Part shown: positions 43,260-52,128 of the stretch, one piece after another
Layout: every line of letters begins with the position of its first letter
Position numbering within the stretch: position 1 is the first letter of the stretch
DNA from: Hamadaea tsunoensis DSM 44101
GTDB lineage: Bacteria; Actinomycetota; Actinomycetes; Mycobacteriales; Micromonosporaceae
Length of the DNA: 64,000 nt
Assembly: GCF_000428945.1 (NCBI RefSeq)
Contig: NZ_AUAX01000003.1
Location: 186,001-250,000, forward strand
Direction: 5' to 3'
Notes under the pieces: generated by a model
The model's input: the letters and a program-made list of their open reading frames with translations, nothing else
The model's database searches: none
Told to the model about the DNA's origin: nothing
Made by a program: the position numbers and the translations under genes

Positions 43260-43820
43260 TCAGACGCCTGCGACGGCCAGGGCCGACTCGTCGACGGCCG
43301 CCTTCTTGCGGGCACGGTGCGCGGCCACGTGCGAGCGGGTCGCGCAGCGCTCCGAGCAGAACCGGCGGCAGTTGTTCGACGAGGTGTCGAGGTAGACGTT
43401 GCCGCAGCGCTCGTCCGCGCAGACGCCGAAGCGCGCGCTGCCGAACTCGCACAGCCAGACCGCGAGGCCCCACGCCGCGCCCGCCAGGTACTCGGCGGAG
43501 ACCGAGGAACCCCGGCTGGTCACGTGCATGTGCCAGTCGGGCCCGTCGTCCTTGTGGCCGGAGATGCGCGGCTGGATCGGGTAGGCCTCCAGCAGGCCGT
43601 TCAGCTCGGCGACGGCGTCGGCGTCGCGGCCGGCCGCGCCCGCCTCGAAGACGTCGCGGAGCTTGCGCTGGGCCCGCCGGAAAACGGGCAGATCCTTCTC
43701 CACGACCTCGTCGGCCATCCATGATCGCTCGCCGGAGCAAGCTGCTCGGAGGTCGTCGAGGTGGTCAAGCCGGGCGTTGACCAGGTCAACGGCGGTCTTG
43801 GCGTACGCGTCGAAGTCCAC
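43260..43820 (-). CDS. CGNR zinc-finger transcriptional regulator (ABATE-type)
   Basis: This 186-residue protein has an N-terminal ABATE-like helical domain and a C-terminal CGNR zinc finger: CADERCGNVYLDTSSNNCRRFCSERCATR with four cysteines. The family is proposed to bind DNA and respond to stress or small molecules. The GTG start at 43820 gives the usual length; longer in-frame starts lack family sequence. It is divergent from the proline dehydrogenase gene, which may be its target (inference). Confidence 0.88.
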   Translation of the reverse strand: MDFDAYAKTAVDLVNARLDHLDDLRAACSGERSWMADEVVEKDLPVFRRAQRKLRDVFEAGAAGRDADAVAELNGLLEAYPIQPRISGHKDDGPDWHMHVTSRGSSVSAEYLAGAAWGLAVWLCEFGSARFGVCADERCGNVYLDTSSNNCRRFCSERCATRSHVAAHRARKKAAVDESALAVAGV

Positions 43821-43991
43821 CCGACAAAGGTAGTGCAAAGTCGCCGGAAGTGGTGTGCCGAGGTTGTGCCGGATGGGCCACACGTGTGTGCGCCCAACGT
43901 GATTGCGGACGCCTGCGTTCCGCAAGGGCGGCAGCGAACGATTCCACCGACGGGATGTGAGTCACACCTGAGGTGGCGTTAGGGTTTATCC

Positions 43992-44912
43992 ATGCTCCGT
44001 TCGGTCATCCTCGCAGCGTCGCGAAGTGCCCAGGTCGAGAAGTTCGTGGGCTCGGCACCCGTCAGCCGGGACGTCGTACGCCGGTTCGTCGCCGGCCGCA
44101 CCACCGAGGACGCCCTGCGCGTCACCCGCGAGCTGGCCGACCAGGGCCTCGGCATCACGCTGGACCATCTGGGCGAGGACACGCTCAACGCCGACCAGGC
44201 CAATGCCACCCGGGAGGAGTACCTCTCGCTGCTGGCGGCCCTGAAGGCGGAGGGGCTCACCCCGGCCGCCGAGGTCAGCCTCAAGCTCTCCGCCCTCGGG
44301 CAGGCGTTCGACGAGGACCTGGCCGAGGCCAACGCGCGGACGATCTGCGCCGCCGCGGCCGACGCCGGCACGACGGTCACCCTGGACATGGAAGACCACA
44401 CGACGACCGACTCGACGCTGGCGATCCTGGCCCGGCTGCGCAAGGACTACCCGAGCACGGGCGCGGTGCTGCAGGCGTACCTGCGCCGGACCGAGCAGGA
44501 CTGCCGGGAACTGGCCACCGCCGGCTCGCGCGTACGCCTGTGCAAGGGCGCGTACAAGGAGCCGGAGCACGTCGCGTACCAGGCGCCGCTGGAGGTCGAC
44601 AAGTCGTACGTGCGCTGCATGAACGTGCTGATGGCCGGCCAGGGCCACCCGATGCTCGCCACCCACGACCCGCGGCTGGTCGCCATCGGGCAGGACCGGG
44701 CGCACTGGTTCGACCGCTCGCCGGCCGAGTTCGAGTTCCAGATGCTCTACGGCATCCGCCCGGAGGAGCAGCGGCGGCTCGTGGCCGAAGGCTTCGGAGT
44801 CCGGGTCTACGTGCCCTACGGCGAGCAGTGGTACGGCTACCTGATGCGGCGGCTGGCGGAGCGCCCGGCGAACCTGATGTTCTTCGCGCGGGCGCTCTCG
44901 TCCAAGAAGTGA
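43992..44912 (+). CDS. Proline dehydrogenase (monofunctional)
   Basis: This 306-residue FAD enzyme oxidises proline to pyrroline-5-carboxylate. It shows the beta-alpha barrel motifs TLDMEDHTTTDS, LQAYLRRTEQDC, RLCKGAYKE, ATHDPRLVAIGQ and the C-terminal YGEQWYGYLMRRLAERPAN substrate loop. Length fits monofunctional bacterial PRODH. No pyrroline-5-carboxylate dehydrogenase gene is adjacent. It converges with phoU and their stop codons are one base apart. Confidence 0.93.
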   Translation: MLRSVILAASRSAQVEKFVGSAPVSRDVVRRFVAGRTTEDALRVTRELADQGLGITLDHLGEDTLNADQANATREEYLSLLAALKAEGLTPAAEVSLKLSALGQAFDEDLAEANARTICAAAADAGTTVTLDMEDHTTTDSTLAILARLRKDYPSTGAVLQAYLRRTEQDCRELATAGSRVRLCKGAYKEPEHVAYQAPLEVDKSYVRCMNVLMAGQGHPMLATHDPRLVAIGQDRAHWFDRSPAEFEFQMLYGIRPEEQRRLVAEGFGVRVYVPYGEQWYGYLMRRLAERPANLMFFARALSSKK

Positions 44913-44913
44913 C

Positions 44914-45666
44914 TCAGACCTCGGTGCTGCCCTGCGGCCCCTTCTCGGGGTCCTCGCCGGTCTCGAGCACGGCGGCGTCCGGCGAGTCCGGCACCGCCGC
45001 CTCCAGTACGCCGGACGCGTCGTTCGGGGCGACGCTGCCGGTCACGAGGTAGATGATGTGCCGGCCGGCGTTGACCGCGTGGTCGGCGAAGCGCTCGTAG
45101 AAGCGGCCGAGCAGGGCCGCGTCGATGGCCGCCTCGACGCCGTGCGACCAGTTCGGGCTGAGGATGATCTCGAACAGGTCGCGCTCGAGGTTGTCCATCG
45201 CGTCGTCGTCGCGCTCCAGTTCGGCCGCGCGCCGGGTGTCGTACGCGGCCAGCACGAGCGTGATCTTGCCGCTGATCCGGTCGGCCACCTCGGCCATCTC
45301 CGCGATCACGGTGGCCAGCTCGGCCGGCACGGCGGCGTTCGGCAGCCGGCGCAGGGCGGTCTTGGCGACGTGCTCGGCGAGGTCGCCCATCCGCTCCAGA
45401 TCGGTCGCGACGTGCTGGGCGGTGATCACCGTACGCAGATCCCGGGCGACCGGCTGCTGCTGGGCGAGCAGCCGCAGGACGCGCTCCTCGACCTGCCGGT
45501 AGAGGGCGTTGATCTCCTGATCGCGGGCGACCACCTCCTCGGCGGTCTCGCTGTCCGCGGTGAGCAGGGCGAAAGTGGCCTGACGCATCTGCTTGCGGGC
45601 GGTCTCGGCCATGTTGACGAGAAGGCCGCCCACCTCTTGGAGGGCTGCGCCGAAGGACTCACGCAT
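44914..45666 (-). CDS. phoU: Phosphate-signalling protein PhoU
   Basis: This 250-residue protein has two PhoU three-helix repeats (about 8-95 and 110-205) with the metal-binding patterns ERMGDLAEHVAK and GRFYERFADHAVNAGRHI. It ends in an acidic tail (from about 215) that is not part of the fold. PhoU links the Pst transporter to the phosphate two-component system and represses it when phosphate is ample. It is divergent from the SenX3/RegX3-type pair, with a PHO-box-like array between. Confidence 0.93.
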   Translation of the reverse strand: MRESFGAALQEVGGLLVNMAETARKQMRQATFALLTADSETAEEVVARDQEINALYRQVEERVLRLLAQQQPVARDLRTVITAQHVATDLERMGDLAEHVAKTALRRLPNAAVPAELATVIAEMAEVADRISGKITLVLAAYDTRRAAELERDDDAMDNLERDLFEIILSPNWSHGVEAAIDAALLGRFYERFADHAVNAGRHIIYLVTGSVAPNDASGVLEAAVPDSPDAAVLETGEDPEKGPQGSTEV

Positions 45667-45742
45667 ATCTGGTTACCGCCATCGGGTCGGAGGTCCGGGC
45701 TTGTGTTGTCAGGGAAAAAGTAGGCGGCCAGGGCGACCGTCC

Positions 45743-45781
45743 GGTGAACGACGGTGAACGCCGAGCCGCTCGTAGGTGAAC
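45743..45781. promoter_or_regulatory. PHO-box-like direct repeats between phoU and the sensor kinase gene
   Basis: GGTGAAC occurs three times at 45743, 45753 and 45775 (GTTCACC on the minus strand), with spacings of 10 and 22 bp. The known Streptomyces PhoP box is direct repeats of GTTCACC-type 11-mers. TTGACG follows immediately at 45783 and could be a -35 element for the kinase gene. The position fits autoregulation by the adjacent response regulator. Confidence 0.65.
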
Positions 45782-45855
45782 ATTGACGCGATGGGTGTCC
45801 GTTTTGTGTGCATGCGGGTTATCGGTCTGTTAGTGCAACGGCTATCGTTCGCAGC

Positions 45856-46983
45856 GTGTTCCTCCGCCGCTCGTCGACGTCATCCGAGGTAGACACGCTT
45901 CCGGGGCTCGGCCGCAAAAGCCTCGACTCGTTGCGTGTGGGGGTCGTCGTGCTCGACAGCACCGACCAGCCGGTCCTCGTCAATCCGTCCGCGCGGGCCA
46001 TGGGCCTGCTCCGGGCCGGCGCCGTGCCGGGTACGCCGCGCGCCCACCCCATCGTGCGTACGCTCGCCGGTCAGGTACGCCGCACGGGGATGCGCCGCGA
46101 GGTCGAGCTGGACCTGCCCCGGGGCGCGGAGGGCAGCGGCGCCGAGCCGCTCGGCGTGAACCTGCGAGCGGTGGCCCTCGGCGGCGGCCTCGTCGCGGTC
46201 GAGGCGTTCGACGTCACCGACTCGCACCGCGTCGCCCGCGTACGCCGGGACTTCGTGGCCAACGTCAGCCATGAGCTGAAGACCCCCATCGGGGCGTTGC
46301 AGCTGCTGGCCGAGGCGATCCTGGACGCGACCGACATCGGCACCGACGGAACGGTGGACGTCGAGGCGGCCCGCCGGTTCGCCGAGCGGATGCAGCGCGA
46401 ATCCGTACGCCTCGGCACGCTGGTCACCGAACTGCTGGAACTGACCCGGCTGCAGGGCGCCGAGCCGCTGCCCGATCCCGAGCCCGTCTCGGTCGACTGG
46501 GTGGTGGCCGAGGCGGTCGACCGGTCGCGTACCGCGGCGGTGGCCAAGGAGATCGACATCGAGGTACGCGGCCAGCACGGCCTGCGCGTCTTCGGCAGCG
46601 ACAGCCAGCTCGCGACGGCCGTCGGGAATCTCATCGAGAACGCGGTCGCCTATTCCGAGAACGGCAAGACCGTCGTCGTGACCGTACGCGGCGACGAGGA
46701 CCGCATCGAGGTCGCCGTCGCGGACGAGGGCATCGGCATCGCCGCCGACGAGGTCGACCGGGTCTTCGAGCGGTTCTACCGGTCCGACCGGGCGCGCTCG
46801 CGGGCGACCGGCGGCACCGGCCTGGGCCTGGCGATCGTCAAGCACATCGCGACCAACCACGGGGGCCGGGTCGACGTCAGCAGCGCCCTCGGCGGCGGTT
46901 CGACGTTCACCCTGCGGCTGCCGGCCCGCCCGCCCGAGGACGAGCTGGCCCTGCCCCAGTCCGCCCAGTTCCCCTCCCTCTAG
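45856..46983 (+). CDS. senX3: SenX3/PhoR-type sensor histidine kinase, no membrane helix seen
   Basis: This kinase of about 375 residues has a PAS-like domain (about 20-125), the phosphoacceptor H-box FVANVSHELKTPIGAL and the ATPase boxes LIENAVAYSENG (N), DEGIGI (G1) and GTGLGLAI (G2). It should phosphorylate the RegX3-type regulator encoded 58 bp downstream. The usual N-terminal membrane helices of SenX3 are absent from every in-frame start between 45808 and 45856, which is odd. The start is uncertain and no ribosome site is obvious. Confidence 0.85.
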   Translation: MFLRRSSTSSEVDTLPGLGRKSLDSLRVGVVVLDSTDQPVLVNPSARAMGLLRAGAVPGTPRAHPIVRTLAGQVRRTGMRREVELDLPRGAEGSGAEPLGVNLRAVALGGGLVAVEAFDVTDSHRVARVRRDFVANVSHELKTPIGALQLLAEAILDATDIGTDGTVDVEAARRFAERMQRESVRLGTLVTELLELTRLQGAEPLPDPEPVSVDWVVAEAVDRSRTAAVAKEIDIEVRGQHGLRVFGSDSQLATAVGNLIENAVAYSENGKTVVVTVRGDEDRIEVAVADEGIGIAADEVDRVFERFYRSDRARSRATGGTGLGLAIVKHIATNHGGRVDVSSALGGGSTFTLRLPARPPEDELALPQSAQFPSL

Positions 46984-47041
46984 AGACTTCATTCACGAAC
47001 CCCGCAAGATTCACGAACCCCACAAGACAGGAGACAAAGAC

Positions 47042-47728
47042 GTGGCACGGGTTCTGGTGGTCGAGGACGAAGAAGCGTTCTCCGACGCCCTGTCCTACAT
47101 GCTGCGCCGCGAAGGCTTCGAGGTCTCGGTGGCCGCCAACGGCACCGCGGCGCTCACCGAGTTCGACCGCACCGGCGCCGACATCGTCCTGCTCGACCTC
47201 ATGCTGCCGGAGATGTCCGGTACCGAGGTCTGCCGGGCGCTGCGCGCGAAGTCGGGCGTACCGATCATCATGGTCACCGCCCGGGACAGCGAGATCGACA
47301 AGGTCGTCGGTCTGGAGCTGGGCGCCGACGACTACGTCACCAAGCCGTACTCCCCGCGGGAGCTCGTCGCCCGGATCCGGGCGGTGCTGCGCAGGCAGAC
47401 GAGCGAGCCGACCGACGTCGCCGGGGGCGCGACCCTGGCCGCCGGCCCCGTACGCATGGATGTCGAGCGCCACGTCGTCACGGTCTCCGGCGAGGCGGTG
47501 CCGTTGCCGCTCAAGGAGTTCGAGCTGCTGGAGCTGCTGCTGCGCAACGCCGGCCGGGTGCTCACCCGGGGGCAGCTGATCGACCGCGTCTGGGGCGCCG
47601 ACTATGTCGGCGACACGAAGACCCTGGACGTGCACGTCAAGCGGCTGCGCTCGAAGATCGAGCCGGAGCCGTCGACCCCCCGCTACCTCGTGACCGTGCG
47701 CGGTCTCGGGTACAAGTTCGAGCCGTGA
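47042..47728 (+). CDS. regX3: OmpR-family response regulator RegX3/PhoP
   Basis: This 228-residue regulator has a receiver domain (VLVVEDEEAFSDAL, phosphoacceptor Asp in IVLLDLMLPEMSG, Lys in YVTKPYSPRELV) and a winged-helix effector domain (PLPLKEFELLELLLRNAGRVLTRGQLIDRVWG). AGGAGACAAAGAC precedes the GTG start. Known homologues activate phosphate-starvation genes by binding PHO boxes, consistent with the array upstream of the kinase gene. A membrane glycosyltransferase-like gene follows after 18 bp. Confidence 0.94.
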   Translation: MARVLVVEDEEAFSDALSYMLRREGFEVSVAANGTAALTEFDRTGADIVLLDLMLPEMSGTEVCRALRAKSGVPIIMVTARDSEIDKVVGLELGADDYVTKPYSPRELVARIRAVLRRQTSEPTDVAGGATLAAGPVRMDVERHVVTVSGEAVPLPLKEFELLELLLRNAGRVLTRGQLIDRVWGADYVGDTKTLDVHVKRLRSKIEPEPSTPRYLVTVRGLGYKFEP

Positions 47729-47746
47729 GTCGGTAAGCTCCCCGGA

Positions 47747-49240
47747 ATGCCCCCACCCTGGCGACGTCCTGCCGCCGCGGCCGCGGCGCTCGGGGTGATC
47801 GGGCTGGCCCTGCGGGTCTGGCTGACGATCGCGCACGCCCCGCCGACCAACAGCGACGAGGCGACCATGGGCCTGGCCGCGCTGCACATCTGGCGCGGCG
47901 AGGACTTCCCGGCCTACTTCTACGGCCAGGACTACATGGGCACCATCGAGGCGTACCTGGCCGCGCCGCTGGTCGGGCTGCTCGGTCCCACGCCGCTCGC
48001 CCTGCGCCTGCCCACGCTCGCGCTCTACGCGGCCTTCCTCCCCCTGATGTACGCGCTGGCCAAGCGGGCCTACAGCCCCTGGCTGGGCGTCGCGACCGTC
48101 GGCTTCCTCGCGTTCGGGGCCGACCGGATCGTCAAGAACCAGCTCATCGCCGGGGGCGGCTATCCGGAGACCGCCCCGATGGTGGCGGCTCTGCTGCTCG
48201 GCGTACTGGTCCTGGCGAAGTCGCCGACGCCGCGACCGTGGCTCACCGGCGGGATGGGGCTGCTCACCGGCCTCATCCTGTGGAACCACTGGCTGCCGCT
48301 GCCCTACCTCGCCGCCGCCGGGGTGATCCTGCTGGTGCACCGGCGGCGGGCGCTGTGGCCGGCCCTCGCCGGTCTCCTGGTCGGCATCTCGCCGCTGATC
48401 TGGCACGACCTGCACGCCAAGCTGTCGAACCGGTCCTTCGCGATCTTCTGGCACCTCCAGACCACCGGCGGCCATCCGCCCCTCGGCGACCGGCTGTACG
48501 GCGGCGGGATCCTCGGCGTACCGCTGGGGATGGGGATGTGCGCGCCGAGTTCCTGTCCAAGGTGGACGCTCTGGTGGGCACCTGTGTACGCGGCCCTGCT
48601 CGTGGTCGCCGTGGTGCTCGCGTACCGGGACGCGCGCTCGGTCGAGCGGACGGTGCGGCTGGTCCTGCCGCTGGCCGCGCTCCTGACGATCGCCTCGTAC
48701 GCGCACAGCCCGGCGGCCGCCGAGACACCGATCGAGAGCGCCCGCTACCTGTCGTGCCTGCTCATCTCGACACCCGCGTGGCTGGATCCGTTGCGCCGGG
48801 CCGCCGGTACGCGCTGGGCCCTGCCGGCCGGCGTACCGGTGGCGGCCGGGGCGGCGCTGGGCGTCTTCGCGACCGTCACGTTGTTCCTGCACGCCCCGGT
48901 GTACTCCGAGATGCGGGCGCAGCAGAAGGCGGTCCTCGGCCGGCTCGCCGAGCTGGACTCCACCCGCGTGTACGCCGACTACTGGACCTGTGACTGGATC
49001 GCGTACGAGACGGGTGAGAAGCGGATCTGCGCGGTACTGGACGATCACGCGATGGCCCGCGGCTTCAACCGGTACGCGCCCTACTGGGACGAGGTCGTCG
49101 GCGTCCCGAACGTGGTCTACCTGGCCCCGATCGGCTCGCCGCTGGACGGGACGCTGTCGGCCGCGCTGACCGGCGTACCCGTGCGGACCGTGGCGAACTA
49201 CCACGTGTTCGGGCCGGCGGCCAACGCGCTCAGGTCGTGA
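47747..49240 (+). CDS. GT-C type membrane glycosyltransferase-like protein
   Basis: This 497-residue protein has about ten membrane helices. The first extracytoplasmic loop carries [40 protein letters not shown], a DE-containing pattern like the catalytic loop of ArnT/Pmt (GT39/GT83) transferases that use polyprenyl-phosphate sugars. A second large loop holds cysteines (CAPSSC, DYWTCDW, RICAVL). The acceptor is unknown. Its 3' end overlaps the convergent ppx gene by 11 bp. Confidence 0.8.
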   Translation: MPPPWRRPAAAAAALGVIGLALRVWLTIAHAPPTNSDEATMGLAALHIWRGEDFPAYFYGQDYMGTIEAYLAAPLVGLLGPTPLALRLPTLALYAAFLPLMYALAKRAYSPWLGVATVGFLAFGADRIVKNQLIAGGGYPETAPMVAALLLGVLVLAKSPTPRPWLTGGMGLLTGLILWNHWLPLPYLAAAGVILLVHRRRALWPALAGLLVGISPLIWHDLHAKLSNRSFAIFWHLQTTGGHPPLGDRLYGGGILGVPLGMGMCAPSSCPRWTLWWAPVYAALLVVAVVLAYRDARSVERTVRLVLPLAALLTIASYAHSPAAAETPIESARYLSCLLISTPAWLDPLRRAAGTRWALPAGVPVAAGAALGVFATVTLFLHAPVYSEMRAQQKAVLGRLAELDSTRVYADYWTCDWIAYETGEKRICAVLDDHAMARGFNRYAPYWDEVVGVPNVVYLAPIGSPLDGTLSAALTGVPVRTVANYHVFGPAANALRS

Positions 49241-50150
49241 GGTCCAGCTCCCGCAGGATCAGGCCCTCGCGCAGCGCCCACGGGCAGATGTCGACGCTGT
49301 CGAGGTCCAGCCGCTCCATGGCCGCCAGCGCCACCACCGCCCCGGCCAGCACCTGATGCGACCGCTCCTGGCTGACCCCGTCCAGCTCGGCGATGGCCGA
49401 CGAGGGCATCCGCTGGATGAATCCGAGCACCTGCCGCAGCCCCGTACGCGTCAGCGACCGCGGCGCCCACAGCCCCCGGCCGCTCGGCGCCGCCCCGGCC
49501 AGCCGGGCCAGTGAACGGAAGGTCTTCGAGGTCGCGGCGGCCTTGTCCCAGCCTTCGAGCCGGCTGATGTCGAGCTTGGCCAGCTGGGCGGTGGCGTACT
49601 CGCGCAGCGCGCCGACCACGGCCGGCGAGGGCGGGTCGCCCCGGAGCCGGTCCCGGGTGAGCCGGCCGGCCCCGAGCGGGAGGGACACTGCCAGCGAAGG
49701 TTCCTCGTCGATGCCGCCCGCGATCTCCAGCGAGCCGCCGCCGATGTCGAGCACCACCAGCCGGCCGGCCGACCAGCCGAACCAGCGCCGCACGGCGAGG
49801 AACGTCAGCCGGGCCTCGTCGGAGCCGGACAGCACCCGCAGGTCGACCCCGGTCACCTCGCGTACGCGGGCCAGCACCTTCGCGGAGTTGGTCGCGTCGC
49901 GTACGGCGGAAGTGGCGAAGGCCAGCAGGTCGTCGACGCCGAGCCGCTCGGCGGCGCCCTTGGCCCCCTTGACCGCGGAGATCAGGGCCTGCTCGCCGGC
50001 GGAGGTGAGCGCGCCGTCCTTGCCGAGCTGCTCGGCGAGGCGCAGCACCACCTTCTCGGAGTGGGCGGGCCACGGATGCGCGCCGTGGTACGCGTCCACG
50101 ACAAGGAGATGGACCGTGTTGGAACCGACATCGAGCACGCCCAGCCGCAC
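49230..50150 (-). CDS. Ppx/GppA exopolyphosphatase family protein
   Basis: This 306-residue phosphatase of the ASKHA fold shows the first phosphate motif [16 protein letters not shown], the middle block [16 protein letters not shown] and the second phosphate loop [15 protein letters not shown]. It lacks the long C-terminal HD domain of GppA-type enzymes, like the short actinobacterial Ppx1. Polyphosphate or pppGpp turnover fits its place near the phosphate regulators. It is divergent from the next gene across only 43 bp. Confidence 0.92.
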   Translation of the reverse strand: MRLGVLDVGSNTVHLLVVDAYHGAHPWPAHSEKVVLRLAEQLGKDGALTSAGEQALISAVKGAKGAAERLGVDDLLAFATSAVRDATNSAKVLARVREVTGVDLRVLSGSDEARLTFLAVRRWFGWSAGRLVVLDIGGGSLEIAGGIDEEPSLAVSLPLGAGRLTRDRLRGDPPSPAVVGALREYATAQLAKLDISRLEGWDKAAATSKTFRSLARLAGAAPSGRGLWAPRSLTRTGLRQVLGFIQRMPSSAIAELDGVSQERSHQVLAGAVVALAAMERLDLDSVDICPWALREGLILRELDLTT

Positions 50151-50193
50151 ACGAATACCGTACCGGGACGGCGCACCGCCGTACTCTGGCGGA

Positions 50194-51108
50194 GTGCGTA
50201 TCACCGACTCCGCCCGGACCGAGGCCGCGCCCGGGGCGCAGAAGACCGCCGCCCAGAAGTCCGCCGCCCGCAAGCCCGCCGCCCAGAAGTCCGCCGCGGA
50301 CGGCACGTCGCCGGCCCCGGCCGGGCGCAAGCTGCTGCCCGTGACGGTGCGGCCGCGTGACCTGGAGGTCGGCCTGGACTTCGCGCGCGAGTGGGTCGAG
50401 TTCACCGACCCCGCCGACGCCGACCAGGTCGTCCGCGCCGACCTCACCTGGCTGCTGTCCCGGTGGAGCTGCGTGTTCGGCAACGGCTGCCACGGGATCA
50501 TCGCCGGCCGCGAGAAGGAGGGCTGCTGCTCGCACGGCGCCTTCTTCACCGACGCCGACGACGAGAAGCGGGTCAAGGCGGCCGTCAAGAAGCTCACCCC
50601 GGAGAACTGGCAGCACTTCCGCAAGGGCTTCAAGAACTGGACCGAGCTCGACGAGCTGCACGACTCCGAGCCCGCACGGCGTACGGCCACGCAGGGTCCG
50701 GGCCGGCCGTGCGTCTTCCAGAACGACGAGGACTTCCCCGGCGGCGGCGGATGCGCCCTGCACGGGCAGGCCCTGCGCGACGGCGTACACCCGCTGGACT
50801 ACAAGCCGGACGTGTGCTGGCAGCTGCCGATCCGCCGGGACCAGAAGTGGATCAAGCGGCCGGACGACACCAAGGTGCTGCAGACCACGCTGACCGAGTT
50901 CGACCGGCGCGGCTGGGGCGCCGGCGGTCACGATCTCGACTGGTGGTGCACCTCTTCACCCGAGGCGCGGGTCGACCAGACGCCGGTCTACGTGTCCCTC
51001 GCGGCCGAACTGACCGCGCTGATCGGTCAGGCCGCGTACGACGAGCTGGCCCGGCTCTGCGCCGCCCGGGCGAGCCAGGGCCTGATCGCGGCGCACCCGG
51101 CCGGGTGA
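50194..51108 (+). CDS. Conserved cysteine-rich protein (Rv0495c-like)
   Basis: This 304-residue cytosolic protein is conserved in actinobacteria beside ppx and senX3/regX3. After an Ala/Lys repeat-rich N-terminus ([10 protein letters not shown] units) it has a conserved core with clustered cysteines: [37 protein letters not shown] and DVCWQLPI. The spacing suggests metal or Fe-S binding, which is inference. Function is unknown. The GTG at 50194 is the only start that avoids overlap with the ppx promoter. Confidence 0.82.
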   Translation: MRITDSARTEAAPGAQKTAAQKSAARKPAAQKSAADGTSPAPAGRKLLPVTVRPRDLEVGLDFAREWVEFTDPADADQVVRADLTWLLSRWSCVFGNGCHGIIAGREKEGCCSHGAFFTDADDEKRVKAAVKKLTPENWQHFRKGFKNWTELDELHDSEPARRTATQGPGRPCVFQNDEDFPGGGGCALHGQALRDGVHPLDYKPDVCWQLPIRRDQKWIKRPDDTKVLQTTLTEFDRRGWGAGGHDLDWWCTSSPEARVDQTPVYVSLAAELTALIGQAAYDELARLCAARASQGLIAAHPAG

Positions 51109-51210
51109 CGGGCGGCACCGTGGCCGACGTTACGACCAGCCGATGCCGCACGTCGGCGGCCGGTCGGCGGCGGGCGTACCCGGCGGGCGCGGCCCGAGGC
51201 GACTAGCCTG

Positions 51211-52011
51211 ATGCATATGTCCTTCCCGATCCTCCTGTCCAGCTCCTCCGTCTTCCCGGAGCCGACCGCCGCCGCCTTCGAGCTGGCGGCGAAGCTCGGC
51301 TACGACGGTGTCGAGGTCATGGTCTGGACGGACGCCGTCAGCCAGGACGCGGGCGCCCTGCGCGGGCTGACCCGGCACTACGGCGTACCGGTGGGCTCGG
51401 TGCACGCCCCGTGCCTGCTGGTCACCCAGCGGGTCTGGTCCAGCGACCCGTGGGTGCGCCTCCGCCGCGCCGCCGCGCTGGCCGAGCAGCTGGACGCGCC
51501 CACCGTCGTCGTGCACCCGCCGTTCTCCTGGCAGCGGGAGTACGCGCGGACGTTCCCGACCGGCATCGCGACGCTGCAGACCCGCTATCCCCAGATCACC
51601 TTCGCGATCGAGAACATGTTCCCGGTACGCATGGCCCGGCGGGAGTTCAACGCGTACTCGCCGGGGTGGGACCCGACGACGACGGGCTTCGACGCGTACA
51701 CCCTGGATCTGTCGCACTGCGCGGCGAGCCGGACCGACTCGCTGAAGATGGCCGACAAGATGGGCCGCCAACTGAGGCACATCCACCTCGGCGACGGCAC
51801 CGGCGAGGGGCGGGACGAGCACCTCGTGCCCGGCCGGGGTACGCAGCCCTGCGCGCAGCTGCTGGAGTCGCTGGGCGAGCGGGGCTTCTCGGGCTCGATC
51901 GCGGTGGAGGTGTCGACCCGGCGGGCGGTGAGCCGCGCCGAGCGGGAGGCGGACCTGGCGGCGGCGCTGGAGTTCGCCCGCGCCCACGTGTCCGCCCCGG
52001 TACCCGGCTAA
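51211..52011 (+). CDS. Sugar phosphate isomerase/epimerase (AP endonuclease 2 fold)
   Basis: This TIM-barrel protein of about 266 residues belongs to the xylose isomerase-like group ([60 protein letters not shown]). The His/Glu/Asp metal ligands are in these motifs. Mycobacteria carry the related Rv0498 near ppx. The start is ATG 51211 or 51217. The substrate is unknown. Dispersed palindrome copy 4 begins 26 bp after the stop. Confidence 0.88.
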   Translation: MHMSFPILLSSSSVFPEPTAAAFELAAKLGYDGVEVMVWTDAVSQDAGALRGLTRHYGVPVGSVHAPCLLVTQRVWSSDPWVRLRRAAALAEQLDAPTVVVHPPFSWQREYARTFPTGIATLQTRYPQITFAIENMFPVRMARREFNAYSPGWDPTTTGFDAYTLDLSHCAASRTDSLKMADKMGRQLRHIHLGDGTGEGRDEHLVPGRGTQPCAQLLESLGERGFSGSIAVEVSTRRAVSRAEREADLAAALEFARAHVSAPVPG

Positions 52012-52037
52012 GCCCAACCGCGCCGCACTCCGCGCCC

Positions 52038-52118
52038 CCAAGATCGGGTTTGGATCAGGGAAATCACCCGAATCATGGCCCAAGATTCGGGTGGCAACCG
52101 TGATCCAAACGCGATCAT
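52038..52118. repeat. Dispersed palindromic element, copy 4 (A-C subtype)
   Basis: This palindrome of about 80 bp lies between the converging isomerase and MFS genes. The left arm CCAAGATCGGGTTTGGATCA pairs with TGATCCAAACGCGATCATG. The inner left segment is type A (GGGAAATCACCCG), the inner right (reverse complement) CACGGTTGCCACCCG is type C, the same pair as copy 1 but inverted. The outermost right bases have drifted (GATCATGA). Confidence 0.85.
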
Positions 52119-52128
52119 GAAGCGCGGC

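Noticed and set aside
2839-52118. Insertion sequences or transposon ends
   Set aside because: The four palindromes contain no transposase, are only about 80 bp and show no target-site duplication that I can see; they fit a REP/MITE-like class better.
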